Assembly (NCBI GenBank): GCA_020859845.1
Contig: JAJBVL010000011.1
Location: 1 to 52,395, forward strand
Length of the DNA: 52,395 bases
Source: Bacteroidales bacterium
Lineage (GTDB): Bacteria; Bacteroidota; Bacteroidia; Bacteroidales; Muribaculaceae
Reading direction: 5' to 3'
Made by a program: the position numbers and the translations under genes. The notes beneath the pieces were generated by a model that had not been told where the DNA came from, made no database searches, and saw only the letters and a program-made list of their open reading frames with translations. Of the stretch, positions 25,223 through 34,513 are shown piece after piece; the first letter of the stretch is position 1, and each line of letters opens with the position of its first letter.

Positions 25223-26557
25223 TTATTTGCGTCCTTTGGGGAGGCCACGCATCATCTGCATGGGGTTTTTCATTGTGGAGACGGTCTTCATCATCTTGCG
25301 CGTCTGCTCAAACTGCTTCATGAGGCGATTTACCTCTTGGAGCGTGGTGCCTGAGCCTTTGGCTATGCGCTGGCGGCGGCTAGCGTTGATGATTTCTGGA
25401 TTGGCGCGCTCTTTCTTGGTCATGGAGTGGATGATAGCCTCGATGCTCTTGAAGGCATCGTCGTCGATGTCGATATCCTTGATGGCCTTGCCTACGCCGG
25501 GTATCATTGAGGCGAGCTCCTTGATGTTGCCCATCTTCTTGATTTGCTCTATCTGAGAGAGGAAGTCGTCAAAGTTAAACTGGTTTTTAGCCAGCTTGCG
25601 TTGGAGCTTGATAGCCTCCTCCTCGTCGTAGGCGCGCTGCGCTTTCTCTACGAGGGTTACGATATCTCCCATGCCGAGGATACGGTCGGCCATACGTGCG
25701 GGATGGAAGGGATCGATGGCATCGAGCTTCTCGCCCGTACCCACAAACTTGATGGGCTTGGTGACCACAGTGCGAATCGACAGGGCTGCACCACCGCGTG
25801 TGTCGCCATCGAGCTTGGTGAGCACCACTCCGTCAAAATCGAGGCGGTCGTTAAACTCCTTGGCAGTGTTGACAGCATCTTGGCCAGTCATGGCATCAAC
25901 CACAAACAGAGTTTCCTGAGGCTTGATGGCCTTCTTAATGGCCTCAATCTCGTCCATCATCTCCTTGTCGATGGCCAGACGCCCAGCGGTGTCGACTATT
26001 ACGAGGTCGAGGTGGTTGGCCTTGGCATATTCTATACCGCGCTTGGCGATGCCTACAGGATCCTTTACATCGTCCTCAGCGTAGACAGGCACGTCGATCT
26101 GCTGCGCCAATACTCGTAGTTGCTCAATAGCCGCGGGACGATACACGTCGCAAGCCACCAGCAGAGGACGCTTGGCCTTCTCGCTCTTGAGCTTGCGAGC
26201 GAGCTTGCCCGAGAATGTGGTCTTACCCGAGCCTTGAAGGCCCGACATAAGGATAACCGTGGGGTTGCCTGAGAGGTTGAGAGGGGCGGTGTCGCCACCC
26301 ATGAGGGTAGTGAGCTCGTCGTGGACTATCTTGACCATCAGCTCTTGGGGCTTGATGGCATTGATCACGTTTTGACCTAAAGCTTTGGTCTTGACGGTGT
26401 CGGTAAACTGCTTTGCCACCTTGTAGTTGACATCGGCGTCAAGCAGAGCGCGGCGCACATCCTTGAGGGTTTCGGCCACGTTGATTTCGGTAATTTTGCC
26501 TTGTCCTTTGAGGAGCTTAAAGCTGCGTTCAAGGCGTTCGCTTAGGTTTTCAAACAT
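25223..26557 (-). CDS. ffh: Signal recognition particle GTPase Ffh
   Basis: Ffh binds signal sequences and 4.5S RNA and docks ribosomes to FtsY at the membrane. The N domain (about 1-90) has the conserved [11 protein letters not shown]. The G domain has GLQGSGKTT (G1, about 107-115), [18 protein letters not shown] (G3) and TKLDG (G4). The methionine-rich M domain (about 320-444) contains MKNPMQMM. Length is slightly below the 450 of E. coli. It lies in the panC-panD-ffh-folD-capA transcript, 37 bp after panD. Confidence 0.95.
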   Translation of the reverse strand: MFENLSERLERSFKLLKGQGKITEINVAETLKDVRRALLDADVNYKVAKQFTDTVKTKALGQNVINAIKPQELMVKIVHDELTTLMGGDTAPLNLSGNPTVILMSGLQGSGKTTFSGKLARKLKSEKAKRPLLVACDVYRPAAIEQLRVLAQQIDVPVYAEDDVKDPVGIAKRGIEYAKANHLDLVIVDTAGRLAIDKEMMDEIEAIKKAIKPQETLFVVDAMTGQDAVNTAKEFNDRLDFDGVVLTKLDGDTRGGAALSIRTVVTKPIKFVGTGEKLDAIDPFHPARMADRILGMGDIVTLVEKAQRAYDEEEAIKLQRKLAKNQFNFDDFLSQIEQIKKMGNIKELASMIPGVGKAIKDIDIDDDAFKSIEAIIHSMTKKERANPEIINASRRQRIAKGSGTTLQEVNRLMKQFEQTRKMMKTVSTMKNPMQMMRGLPKGRK

Positions 26558-26594
26558 ATATGGGGAGGGGATGAGTGTTGTTGTTGGGAGGGGA

Positions 26595-26942
26595 TTAATC
26601 GAGGCGGTTGTCGGCGTTGGGGAAGAGGACGATTGGGCGGAATGAGCGAGCTTCGTCGGGGGTGAGGGACGCGTAGGTCATGATAATGACGATGTCGCCG
26701 GGCTGCACCTTGCGCGCTGCCGCGCCGTTGAGACACACCATGCCAGAGCCTCGAGGGCCGGGGATGGTGTAGGTGTCAAAACGTTCGCCGTTGTTGTTGT
26801 CCACTATAAATACACGTTCGCCGGGTAGAATGTTGGCAGCCTCCATCAAGTCTTCGTCGAGAGTGATGCTGCCAATGTAGTCGAGGTTGGCCTCCGTGAC
26901 GCGTAGGCGGTGTAGCTTGGATTTTAATACCTGTATCAGCAT
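26595..26942 (-). CDS. panD: Aspartate 1-decarboxylase
   Basis: PanD makes beta-alanine from aspartate for pantothenate synthesis. The 115-residue proenzyme self-cleaves at Gly24-Ser25 ([10 protein letters not shown]), turning Ser25 into the pyruvoyl cofactor. Lys9, Tyr22 and Tyr58-region residues known from E. coli are kept. The start overlaps the end of panC by 7 bp, so the two steps of the same pathway are translationally coupled. Confidence 0.95.
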   Translation of the reverse strand: MLIQVLKSKLHRLRVTEANLDYIGSITLDEDLMEAANILPGERVFIVDNNNGERFDTYTIPGPRGSGMVCLNGAAARKVQPGDIVIIMTYASLTPDEARSFRPIVLFPNADNRLD

Positions 26943-27790
26943 TTATGGGATGGGTATTTAATGTTGTCGATAAGACGCACGTCGCCACAATATACTGTGA
27001 TACACCCCACTGGCTCTTGGCTCTGTTGCCAGTCGCTGATGGGCTGCATAGTGGCGCCGTCGACGATTTCGTAGTATTCCACTTCCATGTGAGGGAAGGA
27101 GTTGACCGTGTCTACTACGTAGCGCTTTGTTTCGTCTACCGTATGGGTAGCGGCCCAGTCGAGGCTGCTTTGAAGAGTGCGATGGATGGCAGGAGCTATC
27201 TCTCGTTGCTCGGGGGTGAGGCGCACGTTGCGGCTCGACATGGCCAGGCCGTCATCATGGCGCTTGATGGGGCAGGGTACAATCTCAAGGTCAAATCCTT
27301 CGAGCTCCACCATGCGACGTATGACGGCTATCTGCTGGAAGTCTTTTTCGCCAAAGTAGGCGCGAGTGGGGTGTGTCATTTCAAAAAGGCGGCTCACCAC
27401 TTGAGCCACGCCGTTGAAGTGGCCGGGACGCATGGGGCCTTCCATCACTTCGGCCACGGGTCCGAGGTCAAACACTCGCGTGTCGGGCTCAGGGTACATC
27501 TCATCGACTGTTGGCACGAAGGCTATATCCACTCCGGCATCGGCAAGACGCTGGCAGTCGGCCTCCTCCGTGCGCGGATAAGTGGCCAAGTCGGTGGGGT
27601 TGTTAAACTGGGTGGGGTTGACAAAGACGCTTACCACCACCACGTCGTTGTCGCGGCGAGCGCGCTCAACGAGTGAAATATGGCCGTCGTGAAGTGCGCC
27701 CATTGTGGGCACAAGCCCTATTGACAGGCCCTGTTGGCGTGCAGCGGCCAGACGAGAGCGCAGATCATCGACTGTGCGGATTATTTCCAT
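26936..27790 (-). CDS. panC: Pantothenate synthetase
   Basis: PanC ligates pantoate and beta-alanine with ATP, through a pantoyl adenylate. The 284-residue length matches the family. Visible motifs: [10 protein letters not shown] (HxGH nucleotide-binding block, about 28-37), [21 protein letters not shown], and [13 protein letters not shown] (the KMSKS-like loop). It begins the leftward operon and has a promoter shared back-to-back with recR. PanB is not in the window. Confidence 0.95.
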   Translation of the reverse strand: MEIIRTVDDLRSRLAAARQQGLSIGLVPTMGALHDGHISLVERARRDNDVVVVSVFVNPTQFNNPTDLATYPRTEEADCQRLADAGVDIAFVPTVDEMYPEPDTRVFDLGPVAEVMEGPMRPGHFNGVAQVVSRLFEMTHPTRAYFGEKDFQQIAVIRRMVELEGFDLEIVPCPIKRHDDGLAMSSRNVRLTPEQREIAPAIHRTLQSSLDWAATHTVDETKRYVVDTVNSFPHMEVEYYEIVDGATMQPISDWQQSQEPVGCITVYCGDVRLIDNIKYPSHKC

Positions 27791-27830
27791 CTTAATGTCT
27801 GTTTGGTTGTCTATATAGTTTTTGACGGTG

Positions 27831-27861
27831 CAAAATTACATATAATTTGAAAGATAGCAAT
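27831..27861 (-). promoter_or_regulatory. Promoter for panC operon
   Basis: Minus strand: ATTG (27861-27858), 19-bp spacer, TAATTTTG (27838-27831). Good match to TAnnTTTG, 40 bp before the panC start. Confidence 0.65.
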
Positions 27862-27884
27862 AACCCGATGTGGCAGAAAAGTGT

Positions 27885-27892
27885 TACTTTTG
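27885..27892 (+). promoter_or_regulatory. -7 box before recR (TACTTTTG)
   Basis: A full TAnnTTTG match. There is no TTTG at 20 bp spacing. Transcription would begin near 27899, only about 9 nt before the recR ATG, so the message may be nearly leaderless. Confidence 0.4.
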
Positions 27893-27907
27893 CAAGACTT
27901 TTAGGAT

Positions 27908-28522
27908 ATGGAACAAGAATTTACATCTACGCCACTCGAGACGGCCGTGCGAGAGCTGTCACGATTGCCAGGAGTGGGACGTAAGACAGCCCTCCGACTT
28001 GCCCTCCACCTGCTGCGGCGCCCCGAGGATGAGGCCGTAGCGCTGGGCAATGCTATCATCTCGCTACGCAAGGAGATATGCTACTGTAGGGAGTGTCACA
28101 ACATCTCGGAAAGCGAGCTATGTCCGATATGCGCCTCCCCTCGGCGCGACCACTCTACGATATGTGTGGTGGAGACGGTGCGCGACGTGATGAGCGTGGA
28201 AGCCACCGGCCAGTACAATGGCGTGTATCACGTGCTTGGGGGTGTCATTTCGCCAATGGATGGTGTGGGGCCCGAGGTGCTTGAGATTGACTCTCTGGTG
28301 GAGCGTGTGGGCAAAGGTGATGTGAAGGAGGTAATCTTAGCCCTCGGAGCAACAATGGAGGGCGACACTACCAACTTCTACATCTATCGCCGACTGGGAC
28401 GCGTGGCTGGATTGAAAATCACTCAATTGGCTCGTGGCATGGCTATAGGCAACGAGCTTGAATACACCGATGAGATCACCCTTGGGCGGTCGTTGCTGCA
28501 GCGGACGCCATTTATGGTGTGA
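27908..28522 (+). CDS. recR: Recombination mediator RecR
   Basis: RecR forms a ring with RecO and RecF to load RecA on gaps. The 204-residue length is standard. The N-terminal HhH motif is [17 protein letters not shown] (about 20-36). A zinc finger follows, with C60, C63, C72 and C75. The Toprim domain contains [28 protein letters not shown] and [14 protein letters not shown]. It precedes an acetyltransferase gene after a short repetitive gap and is divergent from panC. Confidence 0.94.
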   Translation: MEQEFTSTPLETAVRELSRLPGVGRKTALRLALHLLRRPEDEAVALGNAIISLRKEICYCRECHNISESELCPICASPRRDHSTICVVETVRDVMSVEATGQYNGVYHVLGGVISPMDGVGPEVLEIDSLVERVGKGDVKEVILALGATMEGDTTNFYIYRRLGRVAGLKITQLARGMAIGNELEYTDEITLGRSLLQRTPFMV

Positions 28523-28524
28523 AT

Positions 28525-28571
28525 GACAGAGAGATAGAATTTAGAGAGACAGAATTTAGAGAGACAGAAGA
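28525..28571. repeat. Short tandem repeat (AGAGAGACAGAATTT-type, about 3 units)
   Basis: The gap between recR and the acetyltransferase gene is three near-copies of a 15-bp unit. A related unit (TAGAAAGACAGAA) occurs twice before thiL near 9400-9425. They look like slipped-strand repeats; no function is visible. Confidence 0.55.
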
Positions 28572-28576
28572 GAAGA

Positions 28577-29080
28577 ATGATACGCTTGAGAGCATTAGAG
28601 CCCGAGGATGCCTTGACCCTCTATCGCTGGGAAAATAACCCTAGGCTATGGGAGGTGGGGAGCGTGATGGCGCCCGTGTCGTTGGCGCAGATAGAGAATT
28701 ACATCGCCACCTACGATAGCAATCCCTTTGGAGCAGGAGAGCTGAGGCTCATGGTCGAAGATGAGACCACAGGCCTTACTGTGGGAGCCATTGACTTGAC
28801 AGAGGTCGACGCCGTCAACCGCCGCAGCGGATTAGGCCTTTTGATAGCCAGCGAGTATTCGGGGCAGGGCTACGGCCATAGAGCGGTGGAAGCGCTCGAA
28901 AACTATTGCTCAGAGCGATTGGGCTTGCATCAATTGTGGTGTGTAATAGGATCGGAGAACACTGCTTGTAGAGCTCTCTTTGAGGGTCTCGGATATAAGA
29001 TATCGGGACGCCTGCGTTCATGGCTGCGTCATGGGAGTAGCTATGAGGATGCCTTTCTTTATCAAAAGTTATTACTCTAG
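28577..29080 (+). CDS. GNAT-family N-acetyltransferase
   Basis: This 167-residue protein is of the RimJ/RimL-like type (Acetyltransf_3). The N-terminus is IRLRALEPEDALTLYRWENN. The acetyl-CoA pyrophosphate loop is LIASEYSGQGYGHRAVEALENY (Q/RxxGxG/A), and late conserved residues lie in VIGSENTACRALFEGLGYK. Substrate is unknown: a ribosomal protein N-terminus, antibiotic or amine are all possible. It runs in the recR transcript and converges with the DUF6377 regulator. Confidence 0.82.
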   Translation: MIRLRALEPEDALTLYRWENNPRLWEVGSVMAPVSLAQIENYIATYDSNPFGAGELRLMVEDETTGLTVGAIDLTEVDAVNRRSGLGLLIASEYSGQGYGHRAVEALENYCSERLGLHQLWCVIGSENTACRALFEGLGYKISGRLRSWLRHGSSYEDAFLYQKLLL

Positions 29081-29106
29081 AGTGGGAGCCCAACCGAGAT
29101 TGAGGC

Positions 29107-30669
29107 TTAGCGCGAGTCAATGGCCAAAATGTCGGCCTCGAAGGTGTCGCGGCGTATGGCTTTGTTTTTTAATCGGTTGCGATAGGTATAGATGGTATAG
29201 ACACTATAGTTGAGGATTTGGGCAATGCGCGTGCTCTCCTCGATTCCCAGGCGCATGAAGGCCAGGATGCGCAGGTCGGTGTTGAGCTCGCCTGGCTTTT
29301 CGAGCACTATCTGTTCATCGGGCTTCAGAAGCTTGTTGACAGAGTCGACAAAATGGGGATAGATGTGAAGAAAAGCGTTGTCAAACACCTCGTAAAAATC
29401 CTTGCTCTGATTCTCAATAAACTTGCCCGAGCGAGTCATCTTATAAAGGTCGTCGACCTTGCCCATGCTTATCTTGCGATTGGCAATCTTGCAAAACTGG
29501 TTGAGCTTGTCCATATAGATAGAGCAGAGATTCAGAAACTGGCTGATATACACCTCCTTAATATGATTGCTCTCCTTGAGAGAGCGTTGCAGCTCATGGT
29601 CGAGCAAAATCTGCCTTCTCAGGAAGATAAGCACGATGGTGAGAGCCAGCAGGGCGATGGCCATGCACAAGATACCAAGCCATGTGCGGCGATGGGAGGC
29701 TGCAAGCTCGGCTTCATGGACATTCTCGATCACGGGCATCATCTGGGCCGTCTCGATCATGCGCGACGAAGCTCCACACTCCACTGCATTGTTGAGCGCT
29801 GCGTAGAGGTAGCGGTGGGCTGCCTCCACTTCGTTGTGCTCAAACATCTGTAGACCCAAATCCTGTAGAGAGGTCACTTCAAGAGTGGCGCTTTTGACAT
29901 CCGATATTGCAGATAGAGCCAGATAGTAGATGCGGTCATAGGGACGTTCCATCACGCGCGATATATCGGCCACGATATGTGCTGCGCGTCCATAGGTGTT
30001 GTCGAGTTCTGAGAGGTCGGCGAGAAGGTCTTTAAGTACAGCCTCAGCCTTGGCGTACTGACCCGTATAGAAATAATATTCTCCTTGGTTAAGACGATAC
30101 TTGTGGGTGCCTTCCGACACCACCTCGAGATATCTACGCTGACACTCTATGGCTTGCTCCAGAAAGTACTGCCTCACCTGAGGGAAGGTGGGATAGAAAG
30201 CTGCCAGATAGGAATACATTTGGCGCCCAGAATCGTAATAGATTTCTCGGCGGTGGGGCGACAAAAGCAGAGTGTCGATAGCCTTATATTCTTCGAGGGC
30301 ATCGCCCACAAAGCCTGCCAGGGGTAGAAGCATGGCTCGGTGGAGACGATAGATGATGGTGCGGTCCTCATCGCCCAGCTCTTTAGCGCGATCAAAGGCC
30401 AAGGAATAATAGAAGAGCGACGAGTCGTTGCGAAACGATGTGTAAGCTCTTGCCAGAGCCTCTATGCGTGCTATGCTGGTGGTGTCGGCAATGTAGCGTT
30501 GATATAGAGAATCTATGCGCGCCAGGCGCTGGTTGATGTAGTGTTGGCGTTGCTTGAGCTCCTCATCAAGCCGCTCCACAGTGGAGCGAAGTTCTGAGCG
30601 CGACACTTCGATGGCCATTGCCACAAAAGAGCCGAGACACAGCGAGAGGGTGAGAAGGATGCGGAGCAT
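29107..30669 (-). CDS. DUF6377-like TPR transmembrane regulator
   Basis: The 520-residue protein has a signal peptide (about 1-19). A long helical, TPR-like extracytoplasmic region follows (about 25-330), then one transmembrane helix (LGILCMAIALLALTIVLIFL, about 336-355). The cytoplasmic part includes a coiled helix and a C-terminal DNA-binding-like segment. The C-terminal block GELNTDLRILAFMRLGI then YTYRNRLKNKAI fits the LuxR-like HTH of DUF6377 proteins. It may sense a periplasmic signal and bind DNA from the membrane; that is inference. It is last in the leftward run from 35404. Confidence 0.75.
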   Translation of the reverse strand: MLRILLTLSLCLGSFVAMAIEVSRSELRSTVERLDEELKQRQHYINQRLARIDSLYQRYIADTTSIARIEALARAYTSFRNDSSLFYYSLAFDRAKELGDEDRTIIYRLHRAMLLPLAGFVGDALEEYKAIDTLLLSPHRREIYYDSGRQMYSYLAAFYPTFPQVRQYFLEQAIECQRRYLEVVSEGTHKYRLNQGEYYFYTGQYAKAEAVLKDLLADLSELDNTYGRAAHIVADISRVMERPYDRIYYLALSAISDVKSATLEVTSLQDLGLQMFEHNEVEAAHRYLYAALNNAVECGASSRMIETAQMMPVIENVHEAELAASHRRTWLGILCMAIALLALTIVLIFLRRQILLDHELQRSLKESNHIKEVYISQFLNLCSIYMDKLNQFCKIANRKISMGKVDDLYKMTRSGKFIENQSKDFYEVFDNAFLHIYPHFVDSVNKLLKPDEQIVLEKPGELNTDLRILAFMRLGIEESTRIAQILNYSVYTIYTYRNRLKNKAIRRDTFEADILAIDSR

Positions 30670-30678
30670 GAAGGGAGG

Positions 30679-31485
30679 TCAGAGGGCATTGACAGCATGG
30701 CGTAAGGCCACCAGGCGCTCCAGGAGGCTTGGGAGCTTGTCGAGGGGCAGCATGTTGGCGCCATCGCTTTTAGCAATCGCTGGATTGGGATGAGTCTCCA
30801 TGAAGAGGCCATCAACGCCTACAGCTACGGCGGCGCGTGCCAAGGTCTCAATCATGTGGGGCTGACCGCCCGTGATGCCCGCTGCTTGATTGGGCTGCTG
30901 GAGCGAATGGGTCACGTCGAGGATTACGGGGCATCCAAACTCTTGCATCGTTGGCAAGCCGCGATAGTCCACCACAAGGTCTTGATAGCCGAAGGTGACG
31001 CCGCGCTCCGTGATGGCCACATCGTTGTTGCCAGCGTCGCGCACCTTTTGCACGGCAAACTTCATAGCTTCCGGCGACAGAAACTGCCCTTTCTTTATGT
31101 TGACGCTGCGCCCGGTAGCGGCAGCGGCCACCAAGAGGTCGGTCTGGCGGCATAGGAAGGCGGGTATCTGGAGGATATCTACGTATTGAGCTGCCAGGGG
31201 GGCTTCTTGGGCGCTATGGATGTCGGTGACAACGGGTATACCAAATGTGTCGCGTACCTTGCGTAGGATCTTCAAAGCTTTCTCGTCGCCGATGCCAGTA
31301 AAAGAGTCGATACGTGAGCGGTTGGCCTTGCGATAGGAGCCTTTGAAAGCGTAGGGGATACCAAGACGCTGGGTGGTGGCAACGATGCTTTCGGCTATGT
31401 CAAGAGCCATTTTTTCGCCCTCGATGACGCATGGGCCAGCGAGCAGAAAGAAGAGTGGCGACTGTGGGAGGCAAGAAAGGGTCAT
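30679..31485 (-). CDS. kdsA: 3-Deoxy-8-phosphooctulonate synthase
   Basis: KdsA condenses phosphoenolpyruvate and arabinose 5-phosphate into KDO 8-phosphate for lipopolysaccharide. The 268-residue length is normal. Motifs: LLAGPCVIEGE, KGSYRKANRSRIDSFTG, VTDIHSAQEA, IQIPAFLCRQTDLLVAAA, KKGQFLSPEAM and DVTHSLQQPN, with a C-terminal METHPNP. The Asn in KANRSR and the Cys in GPCV bear on metal dependence. It lies downstream of rsmE with a 35-bp gap. Confidence 0.94.
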   Translation of the reverse strand: MTLSCLPQSPLFFLLAGPCVIEGEKMALDIAESIVATTQRLGIPYAFKGSYRKANRSRIDSFTGIGDEKALKILRKVRDTFGIPVVTDIHSAQEAPLAAQYVDILQIPAFLCRQTDLLVAAAATGRSVNIKKGQFLSPEAMKFAVQKVRDAGNNDVAITERGVTFGYQDLVVDYRGLPTMQEFGCPVILDVTHSLQQPNQAAGITGGQPHMIETLARAAVAVGVDGLFMETHPNPAIAKSDGANMLPLDKLPSLLERLVALRHAVNAL

Positions 31486-31520
31486 ATTGAGCTGGGGAGG
31501 ATGTTAAAAGGGTAAAAGTC

Positions 31521-32249
31521 TTAAGAAGAGAGGGCCTCGCGGGTGTGGATTATGGCCAGAGCCATCAGAGCGGCGGTCTCCGTGCGTAGGCGGCTGGGGC
31601 CTAAGCTCACAGGCTGCCATCCAGCCTTGAGAGCCTCCTCCACCTCGGCTGGCGAGAAGTCGCCCTCGGGGCCGATGGCTATTGCTACGCTTGAGGGCGT
31701 GGAGTCAGAGAGGCTTGAGCTATATGCCGTGGCCAAGTGGATGCGCTCGATTGTCTTGTCGCAATAGCAGATGAAGCGTTGGGCAGCCTTCTCTTCTTGG
31801 ATATAGCGAGCGAAAGGGGTGAGCGGGTCGATAGCGGGGAGCAGGGCTTTGAGGCTTTGTTTCATGGCCGAGACGGCAATCTTGACGAGGCGCTCCTCCT
31901 TGAGCTCGCGTCGCTCGGAGTGGTTACATAGCAGGGGCACTACGCGGTCTACTCCCATCTCGGTGAGTTTCTCCACCATCCACTCCATACGGTCTACGCT
32001 CTTCGTAGGGGCCACGGCCAACGTGATAGAGGGAGTCCACGTCTTTGGTTCTCGACGCTGTGAGAGGATTTCCACCATCGTATGGCGCTGGTGAGGAGCC
32101 ACTATACGACAGCTGTAGGCCATACCTCGACCGTCTACCACCTCTATCTCGTCGCCAACACCGAGGCGCAACACACGGGTACAGTGGGCAGAGTCGCTCT
32201 CGGGGAGGGTCAAGGTCTCTGCAATGTAGGGAGCATAGAAACGTATCAT
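31521..32249 (-). CDS. rsmE: 16S rRNA m3U1498 methyltransferase
   Basis: RsmE methylates U1498 of 16S rRNA with SAM. The 242-residue protein has the N-terminal PUA-like part (YAPYIAETLTLPESDSAHCTRVLRL) and the SPOUT C-terminal domain. Characteristic segments are KSVDRMEWMVEKLTEMGV, IAIGPEGDFSPAEVE and SLGPSRLRTETAALMAL, which form the knot. Its start overlaps the bifunctional nuclease gene by 4 bp. Confidence 0.92.
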   Translation of the reverse strand: MIRFYAPYIAETLTLPESDSAHCTRVLRLGVGDEIEVVDGRGMAYSCRIVAPHQRHTMVEILSQRREPKTWTPSITLAVAPTKSVDRMEWMVEKLTEMGVDRVVPLLCNHSERRELKEERLVKIAVSAMKQSLKALLPAIDPLTPFARYIQEEKAAQRFICYCDKTIERIHLATAYSSSLSDSTPSSVAIAIGPEGDFSPAEVEEALKAGWQPVSLGPSRLRTETAALMALAIIHTREALSS

Positions 32250-32851
32250 TGCTGGGCGCGCTTCTTGTCGATAATAGCCTTAATGTGGGCAGCTTCTTCG
32301 TAGTTTTCGTCAACGATAAGCTGTTGCAGGAGGCGCTCAAGCTCTTCGACGGCCATATTTTCGGGCTTGGGCTCGGAGGAGGGAGTCTCGTGGCTTTCGG
32401 CTTCTGGCTCTTCGGTCTGTTCCTCCATGATAAATCCAGTCTCATCGAGAATCTGGCGCGTAGTGTAGATAGGGGCGCCTGCTCTCATGGCAATAGCAAT
32501 GGCATCGGATGTGCGCGAATCGATGATCACTTGCCGCTGTCCGTCGGTGAAGGTGAGCTCGGAAGAGAAGATGCCATCCTCAAAGCGGTAGATAAACACC
32601 TCCAAGAGCTTGATGCCAAAAGCATGAGCGAAGCTCACAAAGAGGTCGTGGGTGAGGGGCCGTGGAGGCGTGATGCTTTCCATGCGCATGGCTATCGACT
32701 GGGCTTCTACAGCGCCAATCACTACGGGTATACGATAAGGGCCATCTACTTGAGCCAGGATAAGAGCGTAGGCTCCCGACTGTATTTGGCTATAGGAAAT
32801 ACCGAGCACCTTGAGCTTCACTCGGTTGTTGAGGTTGTTGTCACTATCCAT
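32246..32851 (-). CDS. Bifunctional nuclease (DUF151) domain protein with UVR motif
   Basis: This 201-residue protein has an N-terminal BFN/DUF151 domain (about 8-140). It includes LKVLGISYSQIQSGAYALIL, PVVIGAVEAQSIAMRM and IDSRTSDAIAIAMR. A C-terminal UvrB/UvrC-type helical hairpin follows (ELERLLQQLIVDENYEEAA, about 165-195). The family is annotated as a possible DNase/RNase, on limited evidence. The acidic linker between domains is Glu/Pro-rich. It overlaps rsmE by 4 bp and follows mnmA after 27 bp. Confidence 0.85.
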   Translation of the reverse strand: MDSDNNLNNRVKLKVLGISYSQIQSGAYALILAQVDGPYRIPVVIGAVEAQSIAMRMESITPPRPLTHDLFVSFAHAFGIKLLEVFIYRFEDGIFSSELTFTDGQRQVIIDSRTSDAIAIAMRAGAPIYTTRQILDETGFIMEEQTEEPEAESHETPSSEPKPENMAVEELERLLQQLIVDENYEEAAHIKAIIDKKRAQQ

Positions 32852-32878
32852 GGTAGCGTCTTAGAGCTAATGATGAGG

Positions 32879-33964
32879 TTAATTAGGGAGGTGGAGAGCA
32901 CGGCCTGTGATGATGCCGCTGCCATAACAGATGGAGGCTTCGCGGTCGTAGACCACGCCAAACTGTCCTGGAGCAATGCCCTGCACCTTTTGCTCGCTCT
33001 CTATAAAGTATTCTCTCGGAGCGAGGCGCGTTAGGGTGCCAGGAAGAAACTCTGGGGAATGGCGGTTCTTAAACATTATAGGTACTGCTTGACACTCTTC
33101 GCCAAAAGGGTCGCCGCTTATCCAGTGCATCTCGTCGAGGTGGAGCAGGCGTCCATATTGTCGCTCGGTGTCGTAGCCGCGCGACACGTAGACCACATTG
33201 TCGGCAACGTTTTTCTTCACCACATACCAGGGGCCGCCACTCAGTCCTAAGCCTTTGCGCTGGCCTATGGTGTGAAACCAGTATCCACGGTGCTCACCAA
33301 TCTTCTTGCCGGTCTCTATCTCTACGATGGGGCCAGGGCGTGTGCCCAAATGCTGGCGTATGAAGTCGTTGTAGTCAATCTTTCCCAGAAAGCAGATGCC
33401 TTGACTATCACGTCGATAAGCGTTGGGAAGGGCAGTAGAGATGGCAATCTCTCTGACTTTAGCCTTGGGCATATCGCCTATGGGAAACATGAGATGGCAG
33501 AGCTGGTCGTAGCTGATCTGTGCCAGAAAGTCGGTCTGATCTTTCACGGGGTCGACCCCCGTGCCCAGATATGTGATGCCATCGCGCTCGCGGATAGTGG
33601 CGTAGTGGCCAGTGGCGGTCTTGTCGAAGAGATGGCCCCATCGCTGCTCAAAGTAGCCAAACTTTATCATCTTGTTGCACATGATGTCGGGGTTGGGAGT
33701 CAGGCCCTCACGCACTGTGCGCAGGGTATAGTCCATCACCGTGTCCCAGTATTCCTGCTGGAGCGACACCACGTCGAAGGGCAATCCGAAGCGCTGGGCT
33801 ATGTATTGACACATCTCAATGTCTTCCTCAGCCGAACAGTCGCTTGAGCCGTCGTCCATTCCTATGCGGATATAAAAGAGGTGTAGGTCATGACCCTCCT
33901 CCATGAGCTTGTGGATGGCCACGGCGCTGTCAACGCCCCCTGATATCAAAGCGGCAATCTTCAT
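32879..33964 (-). CDS. mnmA: tRNA-specific 2-thiouridylase
   Basis: MnmA adds sulphur to U34 of Lys, Glu and Gln tRNAs, using ATP and persulphide sulphur. The 361-residue length fits. The PP-loop is SGGVDSAV (about 8-15). The first catalytic Cys is in NPDIMCNKMIKF, the second in RDSQGICFLG. A GLSGGPWYVV block and a beta-barrel C-terminus with VYDREASICYGSG follow. It lies in the DUF5106-DoxX-mnmA run, 3 bp after doxX. Confidence 0.94.
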   Translation of the reverse strand: MKIAALISGGVDSAVAIHKLMEEGHDLHLFYIRIGMDDGSSDCSAEEDIEMCQYIAQRFGLPFDVVSLQQEYWDTVMDYTLRTVREGLTPNPDIMCNKMIKFGYFEQRWGHLFDKTATGHYATIRERDGITYLGTGVDPVKDQTDFLAQISYDQLCHLMFPIGDMPKAKVREIAISTALPNAYRRDSQGICFLGKIDYNDFIRQHLGTRPGPIVEIETGKKIGEHRGYWFHTIGQRKGLGLSGGPWYVVKKNVADNVVYVSRGYDTERQYGRLLHLDEMHWISGDPFGEECQAVPIMFKNRHSPEFLPGTLTRLAPREYFIESEQKVQGIAPGQFGVVYDREASICYGSGIITGRALHLPN

Positions 33965-33967
33965 GAT

Positions 33968-34477
33968 TTATACCTCCTCCAGCTCCTCCTTCTCGTCTTT
34001 GCCATGACGGTCTATGATGAATATAGAGATGAAATAGTCGAGGGAGATTTTGCCTGGGCCTGCCAGCAATATGAAGACGTAGATGCCTATAAACATGATG
34101 GGGAGATAGCCTGGCTGGGTAGAGTCAATGCCATAGATCGACGTATCGGGGAGGAGGTCGTGGAGGATATAGTATTCAGCGGCTATCATCGAGAGGATAG
34201 GAGGGATGGTGGAGAGGCGCGTTAAGAATCCTACCATGATGAGTAGCGAGCAGAGTATCTCGTTGATGATCATGAGGATGAGACATGCCTCGGAGCTCAT
34301 CCCCAATATTGTGGGGAAGGAATGGCATATTGTGGAGTAGCTCACCAGATGGCGGATGCCAAACTGCATGAACATTATCCCTACAAAGAGGCGCAGGAAT
34401 AGGCGCGCCATATTGCTGTAAGTAAAGCCAGTACATCTCACGAAGAGATCCATCATCAGGTGCTTAAAGCGGTTCAT
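33968..34477 (-). CDS. DoxX-family membrane protein
   Basis: This 169-residue membrane protein has four predicted helices, near MARLFLRLFVGIMFMQFGIR, CLILMIINEILCSLLIMVGF, a central helix and YLPIMFIGIYVFILLAGPGK. That is the DoxX four-helix layout, and LAGPGKISLDY is a family landmark. DoxX proteins are linked to thiol and redox balance, which suits its partner at 34514-35404. It ends in a charged tail (KDEKEELEEV). The actual role here is not shown. Confidence 0.75.
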   Translation of the reverse strand: MNRFKHLMMDLFVRCTGFTYSNMARLFLRLFVGIMFMQFGIRHLVSYSTICHSFPTILGMSSEACLILMIINEILCSLLIMVGFLTRLSTIPPILSMIAAEYYILHDLLPDTSIYGIDSTQPGYLPIMFIGIYVFILLAGPGKISLDYFISIFIIDRHGKDEKEELEEV

Positions 34478-34513
34478 CGTTGGGGTGGCAGGGGAAAGAG
34501 ATTAGTGGAAGGG

